Source of the DNA: Clostridia bacterium
GTDB lineage: Bacteria; Bacillota; Clostridia; UBA1381
Direction of reading: 5' to 3'
DNA length: 64,000 nucleotides
Assembly: GCA_017935675.1 (NCBI GenBank)
Contig: JAGBHE010000054.1
Location: 1 to 64,000 of the forward strand
The position numbers and the translations under genes are program-made. The notes below the pieces were generated by a model. The model had not been told where the DNA came from and did not search any database. It was given only the letters and a program-made list of their open reading frames with translations. Shown piece by piece: positions 35,467-45,271 of the stretch; position 1 is the stretch's first letter; each line of letters begins with the position of its first letter.

Positions 35467-36417
35467 ATGAATATCAATCGATCATGTATATCGCTGCATA
35501 AATCAAAAAATCCGTTTGTAAAGGATATAATAACAAATCCGTTATTGTACTTGATGATTGTGCCATTGGTTGCATTTTATATAATATTTTGTTATGTACC
35601 GATGTATGGTGCTGTAATTGCATTTAAAGATTATTCACCGGGGGTTGGTATTTTTAAAAGCCCATGGACATCGGAATTGGGATTTCATCATTTTAAGGAT
35701 TTTATTTCGGGACCGTATTTCAGCAGAGTTTTCGGAAATACAATAGTGCTCGGATTTGCCGATCTTATTTTTGGGTTTCCCGCACCGCTTATATTTGCAC
35801 TTATGCTTAATGAGCTTAAAAGCTTGAAATTTAAAAAAATATGCCAGACCATTACATATATTCCGCATTTTATATCATTGGTTGTTGTCTGCGGACTTTT
35901 GCAGATATTTCTCGGGCGAGAGGGAATAGTAAGTGACTTGATAGCACTATTCGGAGGAGAACGAGCAAATTTGCTTGCTCAGCCGCAGTACTTTAAAACA
36001 ATTTTTGTTGCATCCGGCGTGTGGCAGGAGGTAGGCTGGGGAAGTATAGTATATTTGTCTGCTTTGGGTTCTATTGATCCCGGTCTTTACGAAGCAGCCG
36101 AGATTGACGGTGCCGGAAGATTCGGGCGTGTATGGCATGTAACATTGCCGGGTATTATTCCTACAATCGTAACGCTGCTCATATTGAAAACGGGTAAGAT
36201 TTTCAGTGTAAGCTTTGAAAAAATAATTCTGTTGTGCAATGATATGACAATTGAAAAAGCAGAGGTCATTTCGTCTTTTGTTTACAAGCGCGGTCTTGTT
36301 GATATGGATTACAGCTATTCAACTGCAATCGGACTTCTTAACTCGGTTTTGAATTTTATAATTATTTTTGCAACAAACTATTTGTGCAGAAGAGTAAGTG
36401 AAACCAGTTTGTGGTAA
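35467..36417 (+). CDS. lplB: ABC sugar permease, LplB type
   Basis: 316 residues with six membrane helices. PLVAFYIIFCYVPMYGAVIA and AFKDYSPGVGIF are typical of LplB permeases, and the cytoplasmic EAAEIDGAGRFGRVWHVTLP loop (near 210-230) is the ATPase-coupling EAA motif. It pairs with the next permease and the lipoprotein at 38.7-40.2 kb to import complex oligosaccharides. No ATPase gene is present; such systems share an MsmX-type ATPase coded elsewhere. Confidence 0.9.
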   Translation: MNINRSCISLHKSKNPFVKDIITNPLLYLMIVPLVAFYIIFCYVPMYGAVIAFKDYSPGVGIFKSPWTSELGFHHFKDFISGPYFSRVFGNTIVLGFADLIFGFPAPLIFALMLNELKSLKFKKICQTITYIPHFISLVVVCGLLQIFLGREGIVSDLIALFGGERANLLAQPQYFKTIFVASGVWQEVGWGSIVYLSALGSIDPGLYEAAEIDGAGRFGRVWHVTLPGIIPTIVTLLILKTGKIFSVSFEKIILLCNDMTIEKAEVISSFVYKRGLVDMDYSYSTAIGLLNSVLNFIIIFATNYLCRRVSETSLW

Positions 36418-36440
36418 AATCAGAAAGGAGATGCTATATT

Positions 36441-37325
36441 TTGGCTGTAAGAAAAGAATCTTTGGGAAGCAAGTGCTTTGATGTCTTTAATATAATTTTT
36501 ATGGTTGGAATGATTACAATAACATTTTATCCGATTTTATATGTTGCTTTTGCTTCTATGTCTGACAGCAATCTGTTAATGGCGCATAGCGGACTTTTGA
36601 TAAGGCCGCTTGGGTTTAATCTGAAGGGATATACAGAAGTGTTCAAAAATCCAATGACACTGTCAGGCTTCGGCAATACGATATTCTATGTTGGTGTCGG
36701 AACGCTTATTAATATGTTTGTAACAACACTGGGTGCATATGCACTTTCACGGCCGCAGCTTTGGATAAAAAAATATGTAAATCTTGGTATTGTGTTCACA
36801 ATGTTCTTCAGCGGCGGCTTGATACCGCTTTATATATTGGTAAAAAATATCGGAATATATGATACAAGACTGTCGTTGCTCCTTCCGGTTGCGGTGAACA
36901 GCTGGAATTACATGGTTATGAGATCGTCATTTGCCGGGTTTTCAAAAAGTATAGAGGAAGCCGCAAAAATTGACGGTGCAAACGATTTTCAGATATTGTT
37001 TAAAATAGCGCTTCCCGTTTTTGGCTCAACTCTTGCTGTAATGGTGCTGTTCTATTCTGTAGGACATTGGAATTCCTGGTTTCAGGCGTCAATCTTTCTA
37101 AGAAAGAGAAACCTTTATCCGCTTCAGCTGTACTTAAGAGAAGTGCTGATACTTAGCAATACCGAAGCAATGAGCGGTTCTGCAAATACAGGAGATGCTC
37201 TTGCCATATCGGAAACAATCAAATACTCCACAGTAATGATTTCCACTATACCTATACTTGTTGCATATCCGTTCCTGCAAAAATACTTTGTAAACGGGGT
37301 AATGGTCGGAGCAGTCAAGGAGTGA
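36441..37325 (+). CDS. lplC: ABC sugar permease, LplC type
   Basis: 294 residues, six membrane helices. The coupling loop is EEAAKIDGANDFQILFKIALP (EAA motif). TTG at 36441 is taken as start because AAAGGAG lies 10 bases upstream; no ATG is well placed. It overlaps nothing and follows lplB by 23 bases. It is the second subunit of the oligosaccharide importer. Confidence 0.9.
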   Translation: MAVRKESLGSKCFDVFNIIFMVGMITITFYPILYVAFASMSDSNLLMAHSGLLIRPLGFNLKGYTEVFKNPMTLSGFGNTIFYVGVGTLINMFVTTLGAYALSRPQLWIKKYVNLGIVFTMFFSGGLIPLYILVKNIGIYDTRLSLLLPVAVNSWNYMVMRSSFAGFSKSIEEAAKIDGANDFQILFKIALPVFGSTLAVMVLFYSVGHWNSWFQASIFLRKRNLYPLQLYLREVLILSNTEAMSGSANTGDALAISETIKYSTVMISTIPILVAYPFLQKYFVNGVMVGAVKE

Positions 37326-37365
37326 AAAAAACAATAGCCGCAAGCAGTGCGGCTATTGTTTTTTT
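37325..37365. terminator. Bidirectional terminator between lplC and the GH88 gene
   Basis: AACAATAGCCGC and GCGGCTATTGTT pair perfectly around 7 bases, flanked by A and T runs on both sides. Confidence 0.85.
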
Positions 37366-37380
37366 AATAAGTTTTAATTA

Positions 37381-38556
37381 TTATCTCAGCAGCTCTATGT
37401 ATTTTTCACTGTCATGCATTTTCAGGATTGCCTCGGTAAAGTAGTAGTCTGCATATACAATAGGACAGTCGACATTCGGATTAATAAGAAGATTGTCATT
37501 TTCGGCGTGGTATGCCGGGCCTACGCAGGCATGAAGCAGTATTGATTCCCAGTCAGGGATGCCGAGAGCCGAGCAGTGCTCGGTAATTCCGGTGTATATT
37601 GCTTTGATGCCGTCACTTATTTTTTTATCTTCGATGCAGTAATTTATATTTAAAAGTCCCGAAAGCGCGATTGCTGCAGCTGAGGAATCGTATGGCCGAA
37701 ATGCCTTTTGGCTGCATTTAAAATCCCAAAGAGGTAAACCGGTGACGGTAAGCTTGTCAATAAAGTAATATGCACACTTCTTTGCAATATCAAGATATTT
37801 TTTGTCGCCCGTATTAAGATACGTCTGTGAAAAGCCGTATACAGCCCATGCCTGACCTCTTGACCAGCATGAGTCATCGGAATAGCCCTGTCCCGTGCAG
37901 CCGTTTATCGGCTCTCCTGTCATAGGATTGAAGTTAAACTGATGAAAGGTTGAACCATCCTTTCTTACGATATATTTTGCTATCGTATCGGCATGTGCTT
38001 TTGCTGTCGCTGTAAGGCTCTCATCGCCGGTTTCTTCTCCTGCCCAGAAAAGAAGGGAAAGATTCATCATGGAATCAATTATCATTTTACCTTTTTTTTC
38101 TTCAATAAATTTGGGGTCGTTATCCCATTTCCATGTGTCCCACGCTCTTATAAACTGACCGTTTTCATGAAATCTCCCCGCGAGAATTTTTGCTGCTTTT
38201 ATAGCTATCTGCTTTGCGTTCTCGTCCTTTGTAAGCCTGTATCTTCTTACCTGTGAAAGTGAAAAGATGAATCCGGTGTCATGGTCTAAGGGTATAATGT
38301 TATTTTTTTCGCACCAGTCAGGATTGTTTGCAGCGCGCAATTTAAAGAAATCCTGATATTTATCGGCCACTGCTAAAAATTTTTTATCGTTTGTGTATGC
38401 GTATCCGAGATACAGCATGCCTACATAAAATGAATCTGTCCATCCTCCTCCGTTTGAAAGAAGGAATTTGCCATCGGCCGATGTTGTGTTCGGCGGTATT
38501 TTCCCTTCAAATCTTATGCCGTTTTTATATGTTCTTTCAAATATTTTATTAATCAT
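37381..38556 (-). CDS. GH88-family unsaturated glucuronyl hydrolase
   Basis: 391 residues, no signal peptide, so cytosolic. The (alpha/alpha)6-barrel features are GGGWTDSFYVGMLYL (catalytic-type Asp, about 40), HDTGFIFSLS (about 90), MIDSMMNL-like IIDSMMNLSLLFWA and WSRGQAWAVYGFSQTY. Family GH88 removes the delta-4,5-unsaturated uronic acid that polysaccharide lyases leave at the non-reducing end, which fits the two lyase-type genes of this locus. ATG at 38556 is chosen because GAAAGGAG lies 8 bases upstream. It follows the binding-protein gene on the minus strand. Confidence 0.88.
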   Translation of the reverse strand: MINKIFERTYKNGIRFEGKIPPNTTSADGKFLLSNGGGWTDSFYVGMLYLGYAYTNDKKFLAVADKYQDFFKLRAANNPDWCEKNNIIPLDHDTGFIFSLSQVRRYRLTKDENAKQIAIKAAKILAGRFHENGQFIRAWDTWKWDNDPKFIEEKKGKMIIDSMMNLSLLFWAGEETGDESLTATAKAHADTIAKYIVRKDGSTFHQFNFNPMTGEPINGCTGQGYSDDSCWSRGQAWAVYGFSQTYLNTGDKKYLDIAKKCAYYFIDKLTVTGLPLWDFKCSQKAFRPYDSSAAAIALSGLLNINYCIEDKKISDGIKAIYTGITEHCSALGIPDWESILLHACVGPAYHAENDNLLINPNVDCPIVYADYYFTEAILKMHDSEKYIELLR

Positions 38557-38578
38557 GACTAATGCTCCTTTCATGATA

Positions 38579-38602
38579 AAAGGGGCTTTGTAAGCCCCTT
38601 TG
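38579..38602 (-). terminator. Hairpin between the binding-protein and GH88 genes
   Basis: AAGGGGCTT and AAGCCCCTT form a perfect stem with a 3-base loop, followed on the minus strand by TTTT. It probably stops part of the transcription coming from the binding-protein gene. Confidence 0.65.
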
Positions 38603-38651
38603 TGCAGTAATTTATACTAAATTCACAGAATAATTACGGTTCTGCCTGCAG

Positions 38652-40211
38652 TTATCTGTTCTTGAATCTGTTATAAGCGTCTTGCTGAACGCTCAGAACG
38701 CTGTCAATTCCCATATCTTTTATGGTATTTCGGAATTTTTCAAGATTTTCAAGAGGCTCAGCGCCCATTATGAATTTTAATGAGGTTTCATTTACATATG
38801 TAATAATCTCATTTTGTTTTGATGAAACCTTGTTTGCTTCTTCTGTTGTAAGAGTTACAGGCGGCATCTGCCAATTTGTATCCGAAAGCTTCCATATTTC
38901 CGCAGTTTCCTTTTGCTCCGGTGTAGCCTGATACTGTTCAAAATATCGTGCATCCTGAATCATCGGTGCCATAACAGCAGCCCGGCAGTAACGGCTCATG
39001 GCATTTTGCATACTGAGACCCTCGGCATTAGACGTAATATCGTCTGTGTATTTGGGATAATCATTTTCCATTGTATATGATGTGCCTTCTATACCGAAGT
39101 TATAGAACATATGACCTTCCGGGCCGTATGCATAATCAAGGAGTCTTATTGCGGCATCTGTGTTTTTGCATGATGTTGAAATCATAGCGCTCTGTGCATC
39201 GATAAAGGGTGTTTGTGAAAAGCCGAATCTTGGCTCGGTTCCCTTCTGAACAACAGGATATTTTACAGCCTGAAGCTTTGCATCAGGATTGTTTTGCTTA
39301 GTTGCTGTGATAAACTTGCCCATGCCTCCGCCGACGGAGTTGACATATGCGCCCGCTTCGCCGCTGGACACCTTCGCATCAAATGTTTTAGAGTCCTGAA
39401 CTGCAAAATCCGGATCAATAATGCCTTTTTTATACCAGTCATTCATAAGTCTGAGGTACTTTTCGTAGCCATCCTCAAGCGGTCCGTATTTAACGGTGTC
39501 GCCGTCAAGATAAAAGCCGTTGGCACCTGTTACGTTAAATGCACTTGCAAACATAAGCTGCGCATGGTCTGAGTTCAGAACCGTGAGCGGGTATTTGATA
39601 TCGAGCTGATCCTTAAATGCTGTGAGTACAGTCTCCCATTCTTCAATGGTTTCCGGTCTTTCCATGCCGATTTTTTCAAGATAGTCCTTTCTGATTTGGG
39701 GACCTAACCAAAATGTGAGTGAAGCGTCACCTCTGATGGCAGGGAAGCAGAAATATTGCCCTGAGTCTGTGCTGACAAGCTTGCGCCAGTCATCATTTTC
39801 TTTTAATATTTTTGTAAGATTCGGAGCTTTTTCGTTTATTGAATCTGTAAGATCCAGTATAACATTGTCTGAAATGGCTTTTTGCGGACCGCCCTTGTAA
39901 TTGCTTATAGAGTATTCTATAATATCGGAGAGGTTACTGCTTGCAACCATAAGGCTGAAGCTTTGAGCTTCCTGTCCGACAGTCGGGTGTACAAACTCAA
40001 TTTCAACGTTCGTGCGCTTTTGCAGCTCCTGAAAGAAAGGAACCTCGGAATAGTTGGTATATAGCTGTTGATAGTGTGCGTAAAACGGAACCCAGTACGT
40101 AAGCTTGTTTCCCTGTTCGCTTGCTTCTTGCCCGGCAGAACCGCAGCCGCTTACAGCGCAGGCGGCAGTAGCCAGTGCAGCTGAAAGCAAAAGTAACTTC
40201 TTTTTATTCAT
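38652..40211 (-). CDS. Lipoprotein oligosaccharide-binding protein (family 1 SBP)
   Basis: 519 residues. The start is the ATG behind GGAGGAAAAGA; the signal ends in the lipobox AVSGCGS, so the mature protein is lipid-anchored at Cys about 23. The body is the large LplA-type binding protein (YWVPFYAHYQQ, DQLDIKYPLTVL). It should deliver oligosaccharides to LplB/LplC. It has its own divergent promoter, so its level can exceed that of the permeases. Confidence 0.9.
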   Translation of the reverse strand: MNKKKLLLLSAALATAACAVSGCGSAGQEASEQGNKLTYWVPFYAHYQQLYTNYSEVPFFQELQKRTNVEIEFVHPTVGQEAQSFSLMVASSNLSDIIEYSISNYKGGPQKAISDNVILDLTDSINEKAPNLTKILKENDDWRKLVSTDSGQYFCFPAIRGDASLTFWLGPQIRKDYLEKIGMERPETIEEWETVLTAFKDQLDIKYPLTVLNSDHAQLMFASAFNVTGANGFYLDGDTVKYGPLEDGYEKYLRLMNDWYKKGIIDPDFAVQDSKTFDAKVSSGEAGAYVNSVGGGMGKFITATKQNNPDAKLQAVKYPVVQKGTEPRFGFSQTPFIDAQSAMISTSCKNTDAAIRLLDYAYGPEGHMFYNFGIEGTSYTMENDYPKYTDDITSNAEGLSMQNAMSRYCRAAVMAPMIQDARYFEQYQATPEQKETAEIWKLSDTNWQMPPVTLTTEEANKVSSKQNEIITYVNETSLKFIMGAEPLENLEKFRNTIKDMGIDSVLSVQQDAYNRFKNR

Positions 40212-40245
40212 CTTCTTTTCCTCCATTAGATTAATGTCTATAATA

Positions 40246-40274
40246 ATTATAATTCATAATATAAAATCATTCAA
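40246..40274 (-). promoter_or_regulatory. Promoter of the binding-protein gene
   Basis: On the minus strand TTGAAT (40274-40269), 17 bases, TATAAT (40251-40246). Confidence 0.65.
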
Positions 40275-40335
40275 TATACAATTTCTTTTTTTGTCCTGCA
40301 TTTTCTACGATTTGCGTATTTTAATGAATATTTAC

Positions 40336-40364
40336 TTGAAATGTTGTTTTTGTCGATGTATAAT
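40336..40364 (+). promoter_or_regulatory. Promoter of the cytosolic heparinase II/III-like gene
   Basis: TTGAAA, 17 bases, TATAAT (40359-40364), 20 bases before the start codon. Confidence 0.65.
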
Positions 40365-40383
40365 TATCCTCGGAGGCGATAAT

Positions 40384-42234
40384 GTGAAAAGTTTGTATAA
40401 TGAGTTTAAAAAGTATGATTTAAAAAATATTTTAAAAGATTTTAACGGCAGCCTTGTTTTTCCGGATATAAGAAACAGATGCTTTTGGGATTCTGTACCG
40501 GAGGAGGCGAAAAGCAGCATTGTTAACGACGCAGAAAGTAATATTTGTTATTCTTATCACTTAATGGCAGCAAGCCGTATTTTGGAGTTCAGCGCTTCGG
40601 GAGACAGAAAAGCCTTTGAAGATGAATATTTTGAAAACCGTATTAAGCTATGCATTTTTATACTTGCCGAATGCATTGAAAATAAAGGAAGATTTGTTTA
40701 TAAAATTATTGACGGATTATGGGGAATTTGTGAGGAAAGCTGCTGGGCCTTGCCCGCGCATTATTTTATGGCGAATGACAACTGCAGCCTCCCGGACGTG
40801 ACAATCCCTCCCATAATAGATTTATATGCGTGTGAAACCGCGCAAATGCTTTCCGTATCGGCATGCGTGTTAAAACCGTTGCTTGATGGGATTTCAGAAG
40901 TGTTTTATAAGCGTATATTATTTGAAGTGAACAGAAGAGTCATTCAGCCTTATATTATGCAAAACGATGTTTTTTGGATGGGATTTACTGAAAAAAATGC
41001 GGTTAATAACTGGAATCCGTGGTGCAATTGCAATTGTATGATTGCAGCACTTCTTTCGGCACAGAATGATGAGGATAGGGTTAAGGCTGTTTCGAAGGCG
41101 ATAAAAAGTGCGGATGTTTTCTATATGGGCTACGGGGACGACGGAGGATGTGACGAGGGTGCAGGATATTGGGACAGAGCTGCTGCCGCTCTTTTTGAGC
41201 TCCTTGATATGCTTGCAATGGCAACCGACGGAACAATATGCTTTAAAAATGACGAAAAACTCGCAAAAATGGGCGCATACATAAAAAATGTTGCTATCAC
41301 ATATGAAAGCTTTGTAAACTTTGCCGATGCACGTCCCAATACACGGGTAAGGGGAGATATTGTATACAGATTCGGAAAATATGTGAATGATAAAAAGCTT
41401 ATGGCCTTCGGCGCATCCCATGAATGCAGAGAGTCGGGTGGCTTGGATTGGTCTGAAAAAATCAGCATAACATTAAGCCGTGAAATTTTCATGCTTGGCG
41501 TGTTGAACGAAATGAAGTGCTTCAAATATACAGCGGAGCCTGAGAGCGCTGTTTACATGAAAGATATTCATGTAATGGTTGCAAGGTCTCAAAAAGAATA
41601 TGGGAAAGGACTTGTTCTTGCCGCCAAATTCGGACATAATAACGAGGCGCATAATCATAACGACGTTGGCAGCTTTGTGGTTTATAAAGATGGGAATCCC
41701 GTGTTTATTGACGTTGGAGTCGGAGTGTATACATCAAAAACCTTCAGTGATAAGCGCTATGAAATATGGTATATGCAGTCGAATTATCATAATACTCCCA
41801 TTATTGCGGAATGCGGTCAGAGGGACGGCATAAATCATAGGGATGCAGATTGTATTTACGAATGCGGCGACAGCTTTGCGGCATTATCGGGAAATATTGA
41901 AAAGGCGTATGAGCTGCCGTTTGATATAAAATGGCGGCGCGGCTTTTGCCTTAAGGATAACAGAATAATAATCTCCGATTCTTATAGCTCGGCGGAGCCG
42001 TTCAAAAAGGAATTTGTGTTTATGGCGTGCGTCCGACCTGAAATATGCTGTGGGGAAGTTAAGGTCGGGGAGTGTATTCTTAAGTGTGATAATGCTGAAG
42101 GGAGGATTGAGACGGAAGAAATATATAATGACGACATTCTTCTGAAGCCTTGCTGGGGTGAAAAAATATATCGGATAAAATTTATTTTTAAGCCGTCAGA
42201 AAAAAGCGGTCTGATAAAATTCAATATAACTTAA
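40384..42234 (+). CDS. Heparinase II/III-like polysaccharide lyase, cytosolic
   Basis: 616 residues from GTG behind CGGAGG; no signal peptide. The N-terminal helical toroid holds NNWNPWCNCNCM and DDGGCDEGAGYWDRAA; the C-terminal beta part has the family block GHNNEAHNHNDVGSFVVYKD and WYMQSNYHNTPII. Catalytic-type His and Tyr are therefore present. The family cleaves uronic-acid glycosides by beta-elimination. Being intracellular, it should act on imported oligosaccharides, in line with GH88. The exact PL family is not resolved. Confidence 0.82.
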   Translation: MKSLYNEFKKYDLKNILKDFNGSLVFPDIRNRCFWDSVPEEAKSSIVNDAESNICYSYHLMAASRILEFSASGDRKAFEDEYFENRIKLCIFILAECIENKGRFVYKIIDGLWGICEESCWALPAHYFMANDNCSLPDVTIPPIIDLYACETAQMLSVSACVLKPLLDGISEVFYKRILFEVNRRVIQPYIMQNDVFWMGFTEKNAVNNWNPWCNCNCMIAALLSAQNDEDRVKAVSKAIKSADVFYMGYGDDGGCDEGAGYWDRAAAALFELLDMLAMATDGTICFKNDEKLAKMGAYIKNVAITYESFVNFADARPNTRVRGDIVYRFGKYVNDKKLMAFGASHECRESGGLDWSEKISITLSREIFMLGVLNEMKCFKYTAEPESAVYMKDIHVMVARSQKEYGKGLVLAAKFGHNNEAHNHNDVGSFVVYKDGNPVFIDVGVGVYTSKTFSDKRYEIWYMQSNYHNTPIIAECGQRDGINHRDADCIYECGDSFAALSGNIEKAYELPFDIKWRRGFCLKDNRIIISDSYSSAEPFKKEFVFMACVRPEICCGEVKVGECILKCDNAEGRIETEEIYNDDILLKPCWGEKIYRIKFIFKPSEKSGLIKFNIT

Positions 42235-42330
42235 ACATAAAAGAGCCTGACATGCGGACACAGAGCCTTTTTGTATATTGGGCTTATATCTGTGTTGTAG
42301 AAATTGCAAGGGCGATATAGAAACTGTATA

Positions 42331-42359
42331 TTGATTTTTTGATATATTGAATTTATAAT
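42331..42359 (+). promoter_or_regulatory. Promoter of the N-terminal SLH protein gene
   Basis: TTGATT, 17 bases, TATAAT (42354-42359). Confidence 0.55.
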
Positions 42360-42413
42360 ATACAGTGTAAAGCAATATAAAAAAATTGCAGTGTGAAAAG
42401 GAGTAAGCTAAGT

Positions 42414-45104
42414 ATGAAAAAGATGGTTTCCGTGATGACATTGTTTTGCATTCTGCTTGGATTGCAGACTCAGGGCTTTGCTCTGAAAACAAACAGGAGC
42501 AAAGCGGAAGAAGCTGTTGAGAGGGTTAAAAGTCTGAATATAATGACAGGCTATGAGGATGGCGCGTTTGGGGAGGAAAGATTTCTAACCCGTTCGGAGT
42601 TTGCCGCTGTCATATTCAGAATTTTGAATTTTGATGATATTTCCGACTCAAGGCAAGTCTCGAAATATACAGATGTTCCGGAGGAATACTGGGCATGCCC
42701 CGATATAAGCATTGTAACGGAATTTAATTATATGCGGGGGTACGGTAACGGTATTTTCGGACCTGAAGAAAATGTTACATATAATCAGACGGCTGTGGTT
42801 CTTATAAAGCTTCTCGGCTATGACGTCACATGTACGCCTGCTGACGGTAATGATTATTCGCCTTATGTTGAAAGGGCAAGCTCAACAGGTCTTCTTAAAA
42901 ATGTACCCTTTGGCGGTGATGAACCGATTACGAGGGAAAATCTTGCCCTTATGATAAGCAACGCGCTTGATATAAATGTCATGGTAATTGACAGTCTGGG
43001 AAATTATGAGGTGAGCGAAAAATATACCCTTTTTGATAAATTTAGACGTGATGGTGAAGAAGCTGAAGGCATTGTTGAGGAAACCTCCGAAACTTTCCTT
43101 GCCGAAGACAACGACATACTCGAGGACGAAGTAATTATCAACGGCTACAGATACAATACAGGAGATACAAATATCAAGGATTATCTTGGCATGAGCGTCC
43201 ATTATTTTGTGCAGAATACCGGAAATGATGATTATGTTATCAAGGGTTTTTATCCTGATGATAACAACGAAATAATTTCTGTAACGGGTGAAGACATAGT
43301 AAGCTGCAGCGGCGGTAATCTGACATATCTGAATGAGAATGACAGGGAAGTGAAAATAAGCATTGCGGGCTGCAGATATGTTTGCAACGGCAGACTCTAT
43401 TACGGAGCTCCCGATGAAATTCTTCTTTCACCGAGTGCAAGGATAAGGCTCATAAACAACGACAGAGACAAAGATTTCGAATTTGTGTTTGCGGAAGTAT
43501 ATGAGCTTTCGCAGATTTTGAAAAACAATACCGTTGCCGGTTCAATATATTTGCAGAGCACGTTGAAAAACGGAAAGCGTGCAATTGAATACACGGACGA
43601 AGATGTAAATTTTGTTTTTCAAAATGTAAACGGCGAGGAGATTTTACCGGAGGAGCTTGTTGAAAAGGACGCATGGCTTGAAATATATACAAGCAGCGAC
43701 GGAAAAAACATGAAGATTATTGCCCTTGACGGAAAGAAAACCGGATATGTTGAGAGGATAGATTATGATGATGACGGAAGCATTGTTATCGACGGAACGG
43801 AATATATGATTGCAAGGGATTATGCAGGCTTCCTTGTACCGCCCAAATCCTTGGAGGTAAACCGGTATTATGAATTCTGGCTTGATTCGTTCGGTAAAAT
43901 AATATATGCTGAGACAGAGAATGAAGAAACCAAAACGCATTACGGATATATTTATTTTTTGTCTGACGCTGATAATAATTCGGACGAGCTTTTGAAAATC
44001 AAGCTGATTAATGGAACAACGGTCAGAAATTATGAGGAAAACGAAAAATATTACATTCACGGGAATGACAGGCAGGAGATAAACACCTTTGAGCTGGCTC
44101 AAAAGGTTAAAATCGACAATGTGTATTACAGCGAACCGGCAGATATAAGCAAGAAGCTTAATACCGTATATACTGTTTCCGCAAACGGTCATGACAAAAT
44201 CGGCAATGTAATAAGGTACACGCTGAACGGAAATAACGAGATAAACAAAATAGATGTTTTGTCATCGTACGGTAAATATGCATCAAGAAAGCTTAATGCC
44301 GAACAGATGGTAATGGGCGGAGACGACACTCCGTTCGGTATTGACGAGGATACAATCGTATTCTTTATCCCTAAAAGCGGTGAAGAGGATGATATAAGCT
44401 GCGAAATGAAATTTACGGCAGATTCGTATAAGTCTGTGGGGTTTGAGCTTGATGAAGAGAAGTATACTGTTGATGCGGCAGTTTTCGAGAGTCCGCTCAG
44501 TGTGTATGACGATTCCGATTTTTCGGAAAATGAAAGAACCAAGGTAATTCAGGCTGTTTCAAGCACAATTGATGAAAACGGAGAGGCTGTATACAGAGTT
44601 TCCGGATATGCGGGAACCGAGATATTTAACCGTACAACACGGAGCGGAATCGATTCGGTTGACAGCGTCGTTTCAGAGCTTAAAAGAGGAGATGTTGTTC
44701 AATTTCAGACGGATTTTGACGGTCAGATAAACAGAATAAAGAAAAGCTTCAGCATAGATACAAGCAATGAGTACTATCACCGGGGTGCGCAGACAGCTCA
44801 TGAGATAATTTATGGAATAGCAGCATCTTCCGTTAAAAACTGTCTTGGTGTCGGCGCTACTGAATTTATGAACCAGCTCAGCATTGTGCTTGACGATAAC
44901 GGTTCTGACGAGACGACATTTCAAATGCCTGTAAAAGCTTCAACCGCACCTGACATTTATATTTACTATTCGGACCAAAAAATGGTTTCACCCGGTGATT
45001 TTGATGATATTGTCACAATGAATGAGGTTGGGAATGATTATGCATCAAGAGTAATTCTTTATGCATGCAATTCTGTTGTTAAATCTATATTGATAATTAA
45101 ATGA
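42414..45104 (+). CDS. SLH-domain surface protein, function unknown
   Basis: 896 residues from ATG behind AAAAGGAG. Signal peptide (1-24), then two to three SLH modules (about 30-190: LNIMTGYEDGAFGEERFLTR, YTDVPEEYWACPDISIV). The remaining 700 residues are beta-rich, without a domain I recognise; they look like repeats of about 100 residues with motifs such as YRYNTGDTNIKDYLGMSV. It could be a wall scaffold or a carbohydrate binder. It lies between the two lyase-type genes, with its own promoter. Confidence 0.7.
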   Translation: MKKMVSVMTLFCILLGLQTQGFALKTNRSKAEEAVERVKSLNIMTGYEDGAFGEERFLTRSEFAAVIFRILNFDDISDSRQVSKYTDVPEEYWACPDISIVTEFNYMRGYGNGIFGPEENVTYNQTAVVLIKLLGYDVTCTPADGNDYSPYVERASSTGLLKNVPFGGDEPITRENLALMISNALDINVMVIDSLGNYEVSEKYTLFDKFRRDGEEAEGIVEETSETFLAEDNDILEDEVIINGYRYNTGDTNIKDYLGMSVHYFVQNTGNDDYVIKGFYPDDNNEIISVTGEDIVSCSGGNLTYLNENDREVKISIAGCRYVCNGRLYYGAPDEILLSPSARIRLINNDRDKDFEFVFAEVYELSQILKNNTVAGSIYLQSTLKNGKRAIEYTDEDVNFVFQNVNGEEILPEELVEKDAWLEIYTSSDGKNMKIIALDGKKTGYVERIDYDDDGSIVIDGTEYMIARDYAGFLVPPKSLEVNRYYEFWLDSFGKIIYAETENEETKTHYGYIYFLSDADNNSDELLKIKLINGTTVRNYEENEKYYIHGNDRQEINTFELAQKVKIDNVYYSEPADISKKLNTVYTVSANGHDKIGNVIRYTLNGNNEINKIDVLSSYGKYASRKLNAEQMVMGGDDTPFGIDEDTIVFFIPKSGEEDDISCEMKFTADSYKSVGFELDEEKYTVDAAVFESPLSVYDDSDFSENERTKVIQAVSSTIDENGEAVYRVSGYAGTEIFNRTTRSGIDSVDSVVSELKRGDVVQFQTDFDGQINRIKKSFSIDTSNEYYHRGAQTAHEIIYGIAASSVKNCLGVGATEFMNQLSIVLDDNGSDETTFQMPVKASTAPDIYIYYSDQKMVSPGDFDDIVTMNEVGNDYASRVILYACNSVVKSILIIK

Positions 45105-45143
45105 CAGGCATTATTTAAGAAAGGGATTAACGTGAAAAATAAG

Positions 45144-45258
45144 CGGCGCATCTTACCTCCTTTCGGGGCTTGGAGTATACACATACGCCGTCGTCCCTCA
45201 AGAAGGCAATCTGCTTGCTTCTTTTCCACGTTATGGATTTGAGCCGCCTAAAGGCGGC
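45144..45258 (+). promoter_or_regulatory. Structured 5' leader with anti-SD-like segment, family unknown
   Basis: Hairpins: GCGGCG (45144-45149) with CGCCGT further on; GAAGGCAA/TTGCTTC; and CCGCCT/AGGCGG close to the start codon (45243-45258). The first holds CCTCCTTTC (45157-45165), identical to the 16S rRNA 3' anti-SD tail, and complementary to GGAGG (45261) of the following gene. Confidence 0.45.
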
Positions 45259-45271
45259 ATGGAGGATTATT

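Noticed and set aside
37381..42234. GAG (heparin/chondroitin) degradation as the function of the glycan locus
   Set aside because: GH88 and heparinase II/III names suggest it, but there is no sulfatase and there is a rhamnosidase-like gene; the fold also covers many non-GAG lyases.
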